NCBI GenBank assembly: GCA_030077755.1
Contig: JAQJZZ010000015.1
Coordinates: 1,674,001 to 1,738,000, forward strand
Source of the DNA: Filosporella fistucella
Lineage: Eukaryota > Ascomycota > Leotiomycetes > Helotiales
Reading direction: 5' to 3'
DNA length: 64,000 nucleotides
Shown here one piece after another: positions 13,446 to 23,879 of this stretch (positions are counted from its first letter, which is position 1; the number at the start of each line of letters is the position of its first letter). Made by a program: the position numbers and the translations under genes. Under the pieces are notes generated by a model. That model saw nothing but the letters and a program-made list of their open reading frames with translations. It searched no databases and was not told where the DNA came from.

Positions 13446-16206
13446 ATGTCTTCCGATCTCATCTCGGAAGGGGCTCCCGCCCTTTCTCATTCCAAAAAGC
13501 CCCAGAGAGATATGTCGACGGTTTCATTACAGTTTCCACCGACACCTCCCAAATCCGAACACAGTGGCAGCGAATCATCCGACGAATCAACTCCTAATTC
13601 AAGAAGGGCAAGTTCGGCCGTTGCGCCTCGATATGCCTTACCTCCTCCATCAAATCCACCTACAGAAATTCTCAAAGAAGATATAAAAACACCCGACAAC
13701 CATGTCCCTCGAGATCCACGACTTATCAGGCTTACTGGTATTCATCCTTTCAATGTCGAAGCCCCACTCAGTGAACTATATGACGAAGGCTTCCTTACCT
13801 CGCCGGAATTGTTCTACGTTCGCAATCATGGAGCTGTACCGCAGGTTGATGATGCTTCCATTCCAGATTGGGAATTCTCGATTGAAGGGCTTGTTAAACA
13901 CCCAATCACCATGACTCTTAAGCAATTGATTTCGGAGTACGAACAAATAACCGTCCCAATCACTCTCGTCTGTGCTGGAAATCGACGAAAAGAACAAAAC
14001 CAAGTCCGAAAATCCAAAGGGTTCTCATGGGGGGCTGCTGGCGTTTCCACCGCTTTATGGACTGGAGTCGCCATAGGAGATCTGATCAGGAGGGCAATGC
14101 CGCTTCGAGGAGCAAGATATGTTTGCATGGAAGGGGCCGATAAGCTTCCGAATGGTTACTATGGAACGTCACTCAAGCTAAATTGGGCGATGGATCCAAA
14201 CAGAGGCATCATGCTTGCCCATAAGATGAATGGCGAAATGCTTCGTCCGGATCATGGTAAACCACTTCGTGTTGTCGTACCTGGTCAAATAGGAGGACGC
14301 AGTGTGAAGTGGCTCAAGAGGCTTATTATTACGGCCGAACCAAGCGACAACTGGTATCACATATACGATAACAGAGTGTTGCCGACGATGATCAGTCCCG
14401 ACCAAAGTGCCAACGAACCGAAGTGGTGGACCGATGAACGTTATGCCATTTATGATTTAAGTACAAATAGTGCCACGGCCTACCCAGCACATGAAGAGCA
14501 GGTGTCTCTTGTGAGTGGCCCAGAAACTTATAGGGCTCGTGGCTATGCGTATGGTGGAGGTGGAAGGAGAATCACTAGAGTCGAAGTGACCTTAGACAAA
14601 GGCAAGTCATGGGCATTAGCCGACATCAAATATCACGAGGACGAGTACCGAGAACATGCGGATGAAGATGAAATGCTTTATGGCGGAAAGCTCGATATGG
14701 GATGGCGGGAAACTTGTTTCGCTTGGTGTTTCTGGGAAATCGACTTGCAGGTCGCAGATCTAGCACTGTCGGGCGACATCATGGTCAGGGCGATGGATGA
14801 GAGTATGAATGTTCAGCCCCGTGATATGTACTGGAGTGTCCTTGGGATGATGAACAATCCTTGGTACAGAGTCACTATCAGCAAGGAAGGAGACTCTCTG
14901 AGATTCGAGCATCCAACGCAACCAGCATTGATGCCAGGAGGATGGATGGAGAAGGTCAAGGCAAGAGGTGGCAATCTTGCGAATGGCTTTTGGGGAGAGA
15001 AAATGGGGGGTGAAGGAGAGGAAGAGGGTGTCGTTGAGCCAAAGGCAGAGATCAAGATGACGAAAGATGGCCTGGATCACAGCATCACAATCGACGAATT
15101 GCGGAAACACGACGATGAGAAGAATCCGTGGTTTGTCGTCAACGGTGAGGTCTATGATGGAACCTCATTTCTTGAGGGACATCCGGGAGGAGCAACAAGT
15201 ATCATCGGTGCAGCTGGACAAGATGCCACCGATGAATTTATGGCTATTCGTAAGTGTTCAAAGCACGTTTTTTCGCTTCCTAAGCTAACTTCTTACAGAT
15301 TCAGAAAATGCCAAGGAAATGATGCAAGACTACCACATTGGCTCTTTAGATGAGGCATCCCGTATCATACTTCAAGACGGCGAACCTGTTTCATCCGAAA
15401 CCACTGAGCCCCGAGAAATCTTCTTACAACCCAAAGTATGGACAAAAGCCATTCTCTCCGCCAAGAAATCCATCTCAGCAGACACTCGCATCTTCTCCTT
15501 CAAACTTGAGCACGATAACCAAACCATTGGCCTCCCAATCGGCCAACATCTCATGATGCGTCTCCGAGATCCAGTAACAAGAGAAGCCATCATTCGCTCA
15601 TACACTCCCATTTCAGAAGGCACAGATAAAGGCACCCTTGATGTCCTTGTCAAAGTCTACTTCGACACCAAGGAGCGAGCGGGTGGCAAAATGACAAAGG
15701 CCATGGACTCCCTTCCTATCGGCCACTTCGTCGACTTCAAAGGCCCAATCGGAAAATTCGAGTACCTCAAGAATGGACAATGTACCATCGGTGGGAAGCC
15801 AAGATCCATCAAGCGCTTCATCATGATCTGTGCTGGTTCTGGTATCACGCCCATCTTCCAAGTGCTCCGAGCCGTTCTCAGCGATGCTGAAGATGAGACG
15901 AAGTGTCTTGTTCTGGATGGGAACAGACTTGAAGAGGATATCCTGTGCAAAAAGGAGATGGACGCTTTGGTCAAGAACAGGACTGATAGATGTAAATTGC
16001 TCTACTCTCTTACCAAACCTGCAGATGGATGGACAGGTCTCAAGGGCCGCTTGAATAAGGAGTTATTGGAGCGTGAAGTCGGCGCTTGCACGTCGCTAAA
16101 TGGGGAAGAGCTTGTACTCATATGTGGTCCTGGGGCCTTAGAAAAGAGCGTCCATGGGTATCTGAATGAAATGGGGTGGAAGGATCAAGATTTGTTATTC
16201 TTCTAG
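13446..16206 (+). CDS. niaD: Assimilatory nitrate reductase, NAD(P)H
   Basis: Reduces nitrate to nitrite in the cytosol using molybdopterin, haem and FAD. Exons 13446-15249 and 15299-16206, 903 aa, the usual fungal length. The start chosen is the ATG in a CAAAATG context; the open frame extends upstream without a better start. Domain order: molybdopterin domain with the Mo-ligand cysteine in LVCAGNRRKEQ; Mo dimerisation domain; cytochrome b5 domain with haem ligands in HPGG and, across the intron, AIHSENA; FAD domain with RSYTPIS; NAD(P)H domain with GSGITPIFQVLRAV and a C-terminal CGPGALEKSV. The single intron lies within the b5 domain; Aspergillus niaD has six. No truncation or missing cofactor residue seen. 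Converges on SRP68 254 nt away. No nitrite reductase or transporter nearby. Confidence 0.97.
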
Positions 16207-16460
16207 GCAATATGGTGCACAGAGGGGATGGAAATGGGGATTTGTAAATACATTTTCTGAGCGTTGCTAAGGGCAGCTTTGATGCGGAAGGAGCCCGTTT
16301 GGTTTGGGGTGGCGTATGTATCATGTATAGTTTATGAATCACGCATGGCATTGGAAATATACATATCTCAAGATATCAAATCTCATGTCTCGAACTGTGC
16401 GAGACTCAAAAGAGTTAGGGTTGTGGGCTTAGAAGTGGCCTGCAAGTTGTGATATTTTTA

Positions 16461-18419
16461 TCATCTACCGAAGCCAAACCAACCCTTCTTCTGCTGAGCC
16501 GTCTGCTCCGCGACTTTCGGTGCACCAGCTGGAACACTCTTTGTAGCCTCAGATACCTTCTCCTCGACCTCTCGTCCAGGGTATTCAATGTAGTTCCATG
16601 CTGCATCAAAGAACAACGGCTTCACAGGTACTGGCTCCAACTTCGGCGGATAATTGACCAAGTTCTCGAGATCAACACCGTTCGTGGGGTATTCACCCAG
16701 CTTCTCGATAAGAGTTTGGCCAGTTGATGCATTGGTCGATTTTTGCGAACCCACATTAGAGAGTTCGACCAAAGCACGGTAGCGTTGGACTTCGCCGTCT
16801 AGAAGATGCTTGAGAAACTGGACTTCTGAGGGTGAGACGGAGATATTCGGTGGTGACGAGTCTGAGGTATCCATAGATGAGGAGAGATGTGAGTGTGCCG
16901 AGGTGCATTTTTCTGACGCACGAGCGAGAAGTGCAAGGGCGTTTTTCGGGTTGGAAAGGAGAGCGTGGGAGCGTGCAATTGTGAGACACCTTTCGCAGTT
17001 AATTTTAAATTCGGAATATATGAATAGGACTTACTTTAGAGCAGAGAAGTATTCATATTTCACTTCCAGTTCCTGCAAAAATGCCGAATCTGCAGCAACT
17101 CCAGGAAGCTCCTTGATTGAATCCAAACTTTGCAAGATTGCGTCATACAAAACAGCTTTTTCACGCAGGTGAGCAAGCTTGCGACCTGTACCTTCCTCCT
17201 TTACAGGCTTCTTCTTGTTTCCTTTCGACTGTTGAGCGGTTGAGCTCTCAGGTAGCGCGCCGTCCATCTTCCCCACCAAGACTCTATTCCGTCCTATTCG
17301 CCAACTCACCATATCAAAACTAACGGCTGTCCTTGTTATTTGCAGGCTCTGCATTCTTTTATCACCCTGGCCAATGCCTTCTCCTGCCAACTCATCAATA
17401 GCGTGCTTTGTCGCGTCCACAGCATCCTGGCTTGCAATCAGAATCTCGTCATAAGCAGCTGCCCTCTCCCTGGCTTGCACAGTCGATACAGAATTGAGGG
17501 TCTCGGATAATTTTGCAGCTGCAGTGTTTACGGACGCAAGAGCAGATGCAATAGCAGCATCCTCAAGATCAACAGTGCGCGATCTCCAGGTGATCGTTCT
17601 AGGAATCGTTCCAGAGTCGGAGGCTTCACTCTTGGCCTTAATTGATTGTTCACTCAGAACATCCGGATCTAGTTTCTCTACTTGCGAGACTAGGTCAAGA
17701 TCTGTTCGTGGGAAATATTTCCGGGCTATAGTAGGGATTGCAATTGTCCTGGACAATCTCATCTGGTAGGCACCATATCGTATGCTTGGATCCACTGGGT
17801 CCGAAAGTAGGTCTTTGAACAAATCTTTCTTTGTAGATACCGCCAACGCACTGTATATGACACGAGCTTCCGAGTAGCTGATCACACATGCCTCCCAGCT
17901 CTGCTTCTCAAAATGCATGGCTCCAGCAAGGGAACTCGCATATGCTCGTGCTTCAAGTATATCTTCATTTGTTGCCCTGGTCTGGCTTTGGTCTTTTAGA
18001 AGGTAGGAAAGATGAGTCGCATAAACATTGGCCTTGCGTAATCGTGATATAATATGCGATCGAGTCGAGCCAGTAATCCCTTGCTTCTCCTGTGAATGAA
18101 TCTCTCTCATTGACATAGCGTTTGCCCACGCACGCTCGGAGGTAAGTAGTAACAGATGGACAAATCTGTGGCGTAGTTAATATCTTATCCTCTTCTCCAA
18201 TAAAGCTTGTAAACAATAAACATACTCATGATTTCGACCAATGTCTTCAGAAGTTATTGCGGGCTTGCTGGTATACTTGGCGGGGGGCTTTTTGGTCGCA
18301 ACACCCAATTTCCTGCGCAGGTTGTGGATTCGATTCGACAACTGTGTGCGGTAGGTTGCATAATCCCCGTAGAGCTTCGCCTTGTCTCGCCCAGAGACTA
18401 CAAAGTTAGTGACTTCCAT
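16461..18419 (-). CDS. SRP68: Signal recognition particle subunit SRP68
   Basis: RNA-binding SRP subunit that, with SRP72, supports co-translational targeting to the ER. Exons 18226-18419, 17035-18165, 16461-16989, 617 aa. It starts MEVTNFVVSGRDKAKLYGDY, matching the conserved SRP68 N-terminus that precedes the helical RNA-binding domain (KLYGDYATYR, LRRKLG). The exon 1/2 junction restores NHEFVHLLLLTSERAWANAM, strongly family-like. The middle is TPR-like alpha-helical; the C-terminus (WNYIEYPG) is the SRP72-binding part and ends in a short basic/glycine tail, KKGWFGFGR. Introns are 59 and 45 nt. It is divergent from the PPR gene over 451 bp, so a shared promoter is likely. Confidence 0.95.
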
Positions 18420-18870
18420 CGTTGTGGAATTACTGCATTTATTGATTGCTTGTAGTGGGGTTGAACTTCCTCGAATCTGGGTGTGAGGATCTCGGCTGGC
18501 GGGTTGTGAATTTGTGGACCGCTGATCGGCCCATGTTCAGACGCTAAAATTAAATGTAGTCGAATGGTCTCTTCAACATTGCCTCCGACCCTCAGCTTTG
18601 TCAACTCCACTGCGATGCCTGCGAATTATTGAGGAGCATAGTTCAAATACCTGACAATATAAAGAACTTCAAGGGCTCCCAATTTTTTGCTTCCTCTGCA
18701 AAGCAAAGCATGTTTCATGGTATGGTCTCCTAAGTATAATCTTCGATAAAGTAACTAAGCTCCTAAATCAGATTGTAGACACGGCATACGCGTCCAATAT
18801 CGCACAGTAGAAGCACAATTTCATATCCAGCATCTGAAAACTACCTAAAGAGCCATTGGTGAGATAGGGT
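18420..18870. other. Divergent promoter region, SRP68 / PPR gene
   Basis: 451 bp between two opposite start codons. An open frame on the minus strand (18398-18610) overlaps the SRP68 start in another frame but has no ATG and no family resemblance. No further element recognised. Confidence 0.5.
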
Positions 18871-21800
18871 ATGCTGGAGCGCACGGCAGGATGTCTAGAA
18901 TCGGGCAGTCTGCGGCGCCTACTACCAGCATCTAAACAATCATTGCAGAGTCGCAGAAAACTCCATTCTGGCTTTTGGAACCATGCGGCAGCTGGCATCG
19001 AGTCTTCGCCTTTTTGGGCAGCTTTGATTCGTGCAGCAAATCCTGCGGACATCCAAGGGGGCTTAGAAACTGTACAAACATCTTTGACCAGCCATGGCAC
19101 CATTGTCTTGGACTTTTTATACCCAGCTGGAACAATCAATTTTCTCCGCCAAAAATACTCGACCTGGGCCTTTGATAGGCAAGATAAGAAATGGGCAACA
19201 GGCGGCTTTGCAAGAGTCGGCCAGCGTCACTTCACTTCATCCTCAACAGAGCAGCAAAAGAAGGACTTGTCACCTGGAACACCGGCATCGTCAGAGGAGT
19301 TAGGAAAGAGTGATGATGGGGACTCCCCATTAGTATATGAGGTACTTGGCCTCACAACAAGTTATGACTACGAAGAAGCGTGGCGAAAATACATGCTTTT
19401 AGATGGGGATGCACAGTGGCGTATACGAAAGTCCTTGTCACGATACATGTCGCAGTCGCACCGGATAATAGATGCGGAAAGGACGGTTGAGTTGTTTGAA
19501 GGCTTGGAGAGTCAACGAGATCCCACATCATATCGATGTGCCATTCGATCCTACTTGACTCTAAGGAATTTGGCCGATGCAATGCAGATTTATGAGGAAG
19601 CTCTTCAAAAGTTCCAGATACCCATAGGTTCCGAAGAGATCCTGTCCTACCTGGCTAGCAATTCTCAGTGGTCTCGTGCGCACTCACTTTGGGAAAAGGT
19701 AGTTTGGTTTCTTGAAATGAGACCAAAATGCTCTTATAACATGTTTTCCGTTCTGGATTCTCATCAGAACATTGTGAGCGAAGCAGGTGATTTAATAACG
19801 CACGTCAATCGCCGAATAAGCTCGTCGCCGATCGGGTTGGCAGATCAAGCTTCACTCGTGCAATTTGCTACCATCGTTGTACACAGAGCATTGTTGAGCT
19901 CGAAGGGATTCGATGCTTCACAATTTTTGACACTCATTCAGACTCTCCATTCATGGAAAACAGCGACACCAGTGATCTACGAAGATTCAATAAACCTTCT
20001 TCTGTCACTGCGACAGGCCAAGCTCGCCATCGAATGCTACAGGTACGCCCGTGCCGAAGACGTCGAATTGACCGCCAACACACTTCACGCATTGCTAGAA
20101 ACATTCTGTGAGCGACACAGTGTCATCGGGATGCAACAGATTCTTGAGGACTTTTTCAGAGTATATGGGAAGCCTACGTTAGACGCATACAAGCTTTGTT
20201 TGAGAGAGTTTGCTGCTCAGGGTGACGCTGACACAGTTCATGCGCTCTTTGAGCAGTTCGCTTCCAGGTGTGAAGCTGATGGCCACGGCCACGAGGTCTT
20301 GCAAGACGGGCTCATTTCCATTCTCCACGTACATTCCCGGCGAGGCGAAGTACAGGAGGTCATAAATTGGTTTGGAAAATTGAAGGAGCAGTACGGATTC
20401 ACACCGACTCTAATATGCTGGAATATTCTCATCAATGCTTTCGGCAGAGTTCATGATATCAAGAGTGCCTACGAATGCTTCGAGTCTCTTCTTGCCACCC
20501 CAGATATGAAACCTAATCATTACACATTTGGCACCATGATGGGGATCAGCATCGAAGCTGGGGATCTTGAGAATGTTATGGAATTGTTCATGCTTGCTGA
20601 AGAGTTGAGGGTTCAGATAACCGCTGCCATGGTTGACTGTCTTGTTCTGGGGTATTGCCAGCAAGGCGACATCAAGGAGGCCGAGAAAATCTGCGACGAT
20701 GCGCTTACTATGGATCTGAGAGGCTCGAGGACCAGAATGTGGAATTATATTCTGGTTGCATATGCAATGCGACAGGATCTAGACGAAGTCAATAGAGTAC
20801 TTCGTCGCATGGCAGGCCTCAACATTACGTACAATTCTTTCACCTATGCGGCTTTGATGCAGGCTTTGGCCGTAGCCAAACAACCGAGTCGTGCCCAGGA
20901 AATCATGAATGATGTAATGCCATTGGCGGGTATCACTCCGACCAGTTTCCATTTCGCCATTGTCATGGGTGGTTATCTTGCCAACGGAGAAAACGAGAAA
21001 GCGATCCGCTTGCACAATCGTATGGATCTCCGGAATATACCCCAGACTCCCAGCAGCAATTTACTTCTTTTGAAAAATTCAATCGCCTTAGATGAGATAC
21101 TATTGCGAGATGGCACAACGGAGGAGCTAGGAGTACGAGCGGTGCAGAAGTTCCGGGAATTAACCACCGATATGGATCCTCAGGATATCGTCGGGGTTCC
21201 GAGGAAGGGTGCTCAACATTCCCCACTTGATATTACATATCCGGCAATGTTTTACAGCTTCATCTTGTATGTGCTTGCTAAGCTAGGGTCACACACAGAA
21301 GTGGCACGTATTTACGAAGAGTACTTATCGATCCTCCCGCAACGAGAGGGGCAAACGCATTCACTATCTGCTCTTTCAGCTTTGATGACGGCGAAGTTGG
21401 GCGAGAGAGATCACTCTGCGGTAGCAGATATTTGGGAGATGGCATTGTCGCAATCGAAGGAGGTCTACCGACCTAGGGCGGTAACTATCCGAATGATGGA
21501 TGAATCTTCCGGAAGCACAGTAGACAAGGTCAATGACGTGGAAAATTCTATACAAGAACCACCAGCTGAAAATCCTTCTATGGAAACGTGCGTGGATCCA
21601 GCGACGGAACATACCCATATGGCAAGGATCAATTTTGCTCGTCAGCTAGAATTATCTGCACATTTGTCGATATACATGCAGTCCCTATTTTTACAGAATA
21701 AAGTTGAGCAGATGATCCAGGCGGTGGACGCCTTTATTGCAGACGGATTTGATCTAAGTAACAAGAACTGGAACGATTACATCATGTTCCTCGCCCGACG

Positions 21801-22137
21801 ATACAAACATAAGCTCGCATTCCGACTTTGTGAAAGACGCTTGATGGATGGTTGGAGAGGATGGGCACGAATCCGATGGGCCCTTCCTGTACGAAATCGA
21901 CTCGATGGCCACGACCGCAGATGGAAAAAACAACCTAGGAACTTGCGACCCCTGTACCACACCCTCCTCTACCTGGCTCGAAGTTATCTTGAGCTTCAGG
22001 CTATGGCTGCAGAGTCAAGAATGACTGAGATGATTCTGGATGACATTGTACGCGACGCACCGAGGGTCATCCGGGCCATTGAGACAATGCAGAGGACTGA
22101 TGATGAACTGGAGCGGCACGTTCTGAAGGGCCTGTGA
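18871..22137 (+). CDS. Mitochondrial pentatricopeptide repeat (PPR) protein, CYA-5-like
   Basis: A 1088-aa single-exon protein. The N-terminus, MLERTAGCLESGSLRRLLPA followed by more Arg/Ser-rich sequence, has the look of a mitochondrial presequence. From about residue 190 to 820 there are helical repeats of PPR type, for instance the stretches around TPTLICWNILINAFGRV, PNHYTFGTMMGISIEAG and ITYNSFTYAALMQALAV, spaced near 35 residues. PPR proteins bind organelle RNA; the start MLERxAxCLE and the architecture recall Neurospora CYA-5, needed for cytochrome oxidase subunit 1 expression. The PPR call is firm, the CYA-5 orthology is from memory and tentative. The C-terminal 250 residues are helical without a domain I know. 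Confidence 0.85.
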   Translation: MLERTAGCLESGSLRRLLPASKQSLQSRRKLHSGFWNHAAAGIESSPFWAALIRAANPADIQGGLETVQTSLTSHGTIVLDFLYPAGTINFLRQKYSTWAFDRQDKKWATGGFARVGQRHFTSSSTEQQKKDLSPGTPASSEELGKSDDGDSPLVYEVLGLTTSYDYEEAWRKYMLLDGDAQWRIRKSLSRYMSQSHRIIDAERTVELFEGLESQRDPTSYRCAIRSYLTLRNLADAMQIYEEALQKFQIPIGSEEILSYLASNSQWSRAHSLWEKVVWFLEMRPKCSYNMFSVLDSHQNIVSEAGDLITHVNRRISSSPIGLADQASLVQFATIVVHRALLSSKGFDASQFLTLIQTLHSWKTATPVIYEDSINLLLSLRQAKLAIECYRYARAEDVELTANTLHALLETFCERHSVIGMQQILEDFFRVYGKPTLDAYKLCLREFAAQGDADTVHALFEQFASRCEADGHGHEVLQDGLISILHVHSRRGEVQEVINWFGKLKEQYGFTPTLICWNILINAFGRVHDIKSAYECFESLLATPDMKPNHYTFGTMMGISIEAGDLENVMELFMLAEELRVQITAAMVDCLVLGYCQQGDIKEAEKICDDALTMDLRGSRTRMWNYILVAYAMRQDLDEVNRVLRRMAGLNITYNSFTYAALMQALAVAKQPSRAQEIMNDVMPLAGITPTSFHFAIVMGGYLANGENEKAIRLHNRMDLRNIPQTPSSNLLLLKNSIALDEILLRDGTTEELGVRAVQKFRELTTDMDPQDIVGVPRKGAQHSPLDITYPAMFYSFILYVLAKLGSHTEVARIYEEYLSILPQREGQTHSLSALSALMTAKLGERDHSAVADIWEMALSQSKEVYRPRAVTIRMMDESSGSTVDKVNDVENSIQEPPAENPSMETCVDPATEHTHMARINFARQLELSAHLSIYMQSLFLQNKVEQMIQAVDAFIADGFDLSNKNWNDYIMFLARRYKHKLAFRLCERRLMDGWRGWARIRWALPVRNRLDGHDRRWKKQPRNLRPLYHTLLYLARSYLELQAMAAESRMTEMILDDIVRDAPRVIRAIETMQRTDDELERHVLKGL

Positions 22138-22296
22138 TCTGTTGGCTGCCATGTACGAAAATCATGTATAATATTTTCCAGGCGTTTAGAGAATTGTAGA
22201 ATTAGAAGAGAACTGTAATTCACATCTTCCAGCTAAGTAATAAATAAGAACGGTTCTTACTTAACTTATGTTCGAAACTCGTGTGCATCTCCCATC

Positions 22297-23292
22297 TCAT
22301 CCCAACCCGCCTCCAGCTGGTCTTAGCCTTGCGCTTGTAATCCCCAGTTTCGCCATGCTTCCCAGAGCAAACATAGCTGCGTTTCCAGCATCAAGGCTGT
22401 AGTTGAGATGGCTTTTGCTGATTGCATTCCCTCCTTTGCAAATGTCATCCCCCGTATGACAAATTGTCATTACCTTGCTTGCATCTACACCTTGGATTGC
22501 TGTCCCGTTTTTCGGGTCTCCAAATAATATCACCGAAGCAATCTTCGACGACGTATTGGCGGGTAATGACGATGTGGCAAGATGTACCACTTGTGCTCCT
22601 TGTGAGTATCCGGAAAGAAGAAGTTGTGTGTTGGGGCATGCTGCTAGCGTCTTATTGACTAATTTCGCCCTTTTGAGAGCATAAGCTTAAAATCATCTAT
22701 AGAAGGATTGATAACTTACATTTTTTTTGCACCAATGGTAGAACCTCCGTCTAGGAAGCCTTCAATGTCGGCAGGATAGTCGACGCCTTGAATTGCGAGT
22801 TGGCCAGTTCCGTCTGGATGGTGTGTATCAGTGCATGCTAGAAAGGTGGAATGACGACTTGTGTATGGAGTACTGGGACCTGTTTGTATATACAGATCCA
22901 AGAAGGCATATTAACTTACTCATGTAGGCAGCAATGGCAGCAAAAAATGGAGGCCCAGTTAGAATGCCGACATTGCCTTCAGATTGTCAGTGTGGTTCTC
23001 ATAAACACAATCTAATTGATGAATTTACCCATCATAAATGGGAAGATTACGTACCAGGTTCCGCTGTTCCCCTTGCAAATATAACGCTCATCGCTGGGCA
23101 AGAAGTGGTATTCTTCACCAGTGCATTCTGAAAAATGACAGTTCCATGATCACCCAAAAATGCCCCAAGTATTGAGGAAGAATTAAAAAGATCAGCCAAG
23201 GAGCGTCCATCTACTCCTGGGCCTGGGATTTGAGATGAGATTACAAAAGCAGGCAAGCAGAATGCGAGGTAGAAGCATGGAAGGAGTCTCAT
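22297..23292 (-). CDS. Secreted cutinase (serine esterase, CE5 family)
   Basis: Hydrolyses the ester bonds of plant cutin or related polyesters. Exons 23055-23292, 22920-22976, 22720-22813, 22297-22669, 253 aa, within the usual cutinase range. The start at 23292 gives a classical signal peptide (MRLLPCFYLAFCLPAFVIS); an open frame further upstream would spoil it. Cutinase landmarks across the joins: FARGTAEPGNVG, GPPFFAAIAAYM, QGVDYPADI, the nucleophile in GYSQG (SGYSQGAQVVHLA), Asp in TGDDIC and His in SHLNY. The cysteines around CPNTQ and ICHTGDDICKGG fit the family's disulfides. The third exon ends directly after a run of A, next to its donor. Suggests a plant-associated lifestyle but does not prove it. 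Confidence 0.95.
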
Positions 23293-23879
23293 AATTAACA
23301 AAGCCAACCTCGGCAGGATGACAACCTCGTAGGTGCTGCTTTTGGGATGTACAACTATTTTATGAAGAAAGCACAATCCGCATGATGATTGCCAAGAAGA
23401 AATGAGGAGATATTTTAAGAGAGAGAAGTCACTGAGGCATGGGCAGTGCTCAATAGATTGTTTTCAGACACACAATGCTTCGCTGGAGCAGGTCATCCAT
23501 CTGGGGCGACAGACCCCGTCATGCCACAGGCGAAACACTAAATTGGTTTTCAAGTGGAGGGTAAAAGAACTGTATGGGTTGCGAGAAAGGATGGTGTCGC
23601 AAACATGGTTTCGAATCGCCAGCTGGACAAGGTTGTGTACTTTACGTTGAAACAACCATTGGGATGGTCACGAGACAAATTGCAGATAAAAACACACGAA
23701 GGCGTATAGTACAAGAGGGTCATGAAAGAAGCTATGGGAATGTAAATCGATAAAGTTGTGATTGTAAAGTACAAAACACGTTGAGATAACCATTGCGCCG
23801 ACCTATATGAGACACGAAAAATCTAAGCTCCTTGCTCCGATCCGGGTATTTCCAAAAGCAATTTACTCCGGCAACAATC
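23293..23879. other. Intergenic region upstream of cutinase
   Basis: 587 bp containing the cutinase promoter and the 3' flank of the Atos-family gene. Short open frames only; no element identified. Confidence 0.5.

Noticed and set aside
18398..18610. Minus-strand frame overlapping the SRP68 start
   Set aside because: Lacks an ATG, is out of frame with SRP68, and its sequence does not resemble SRP68 N-termini.
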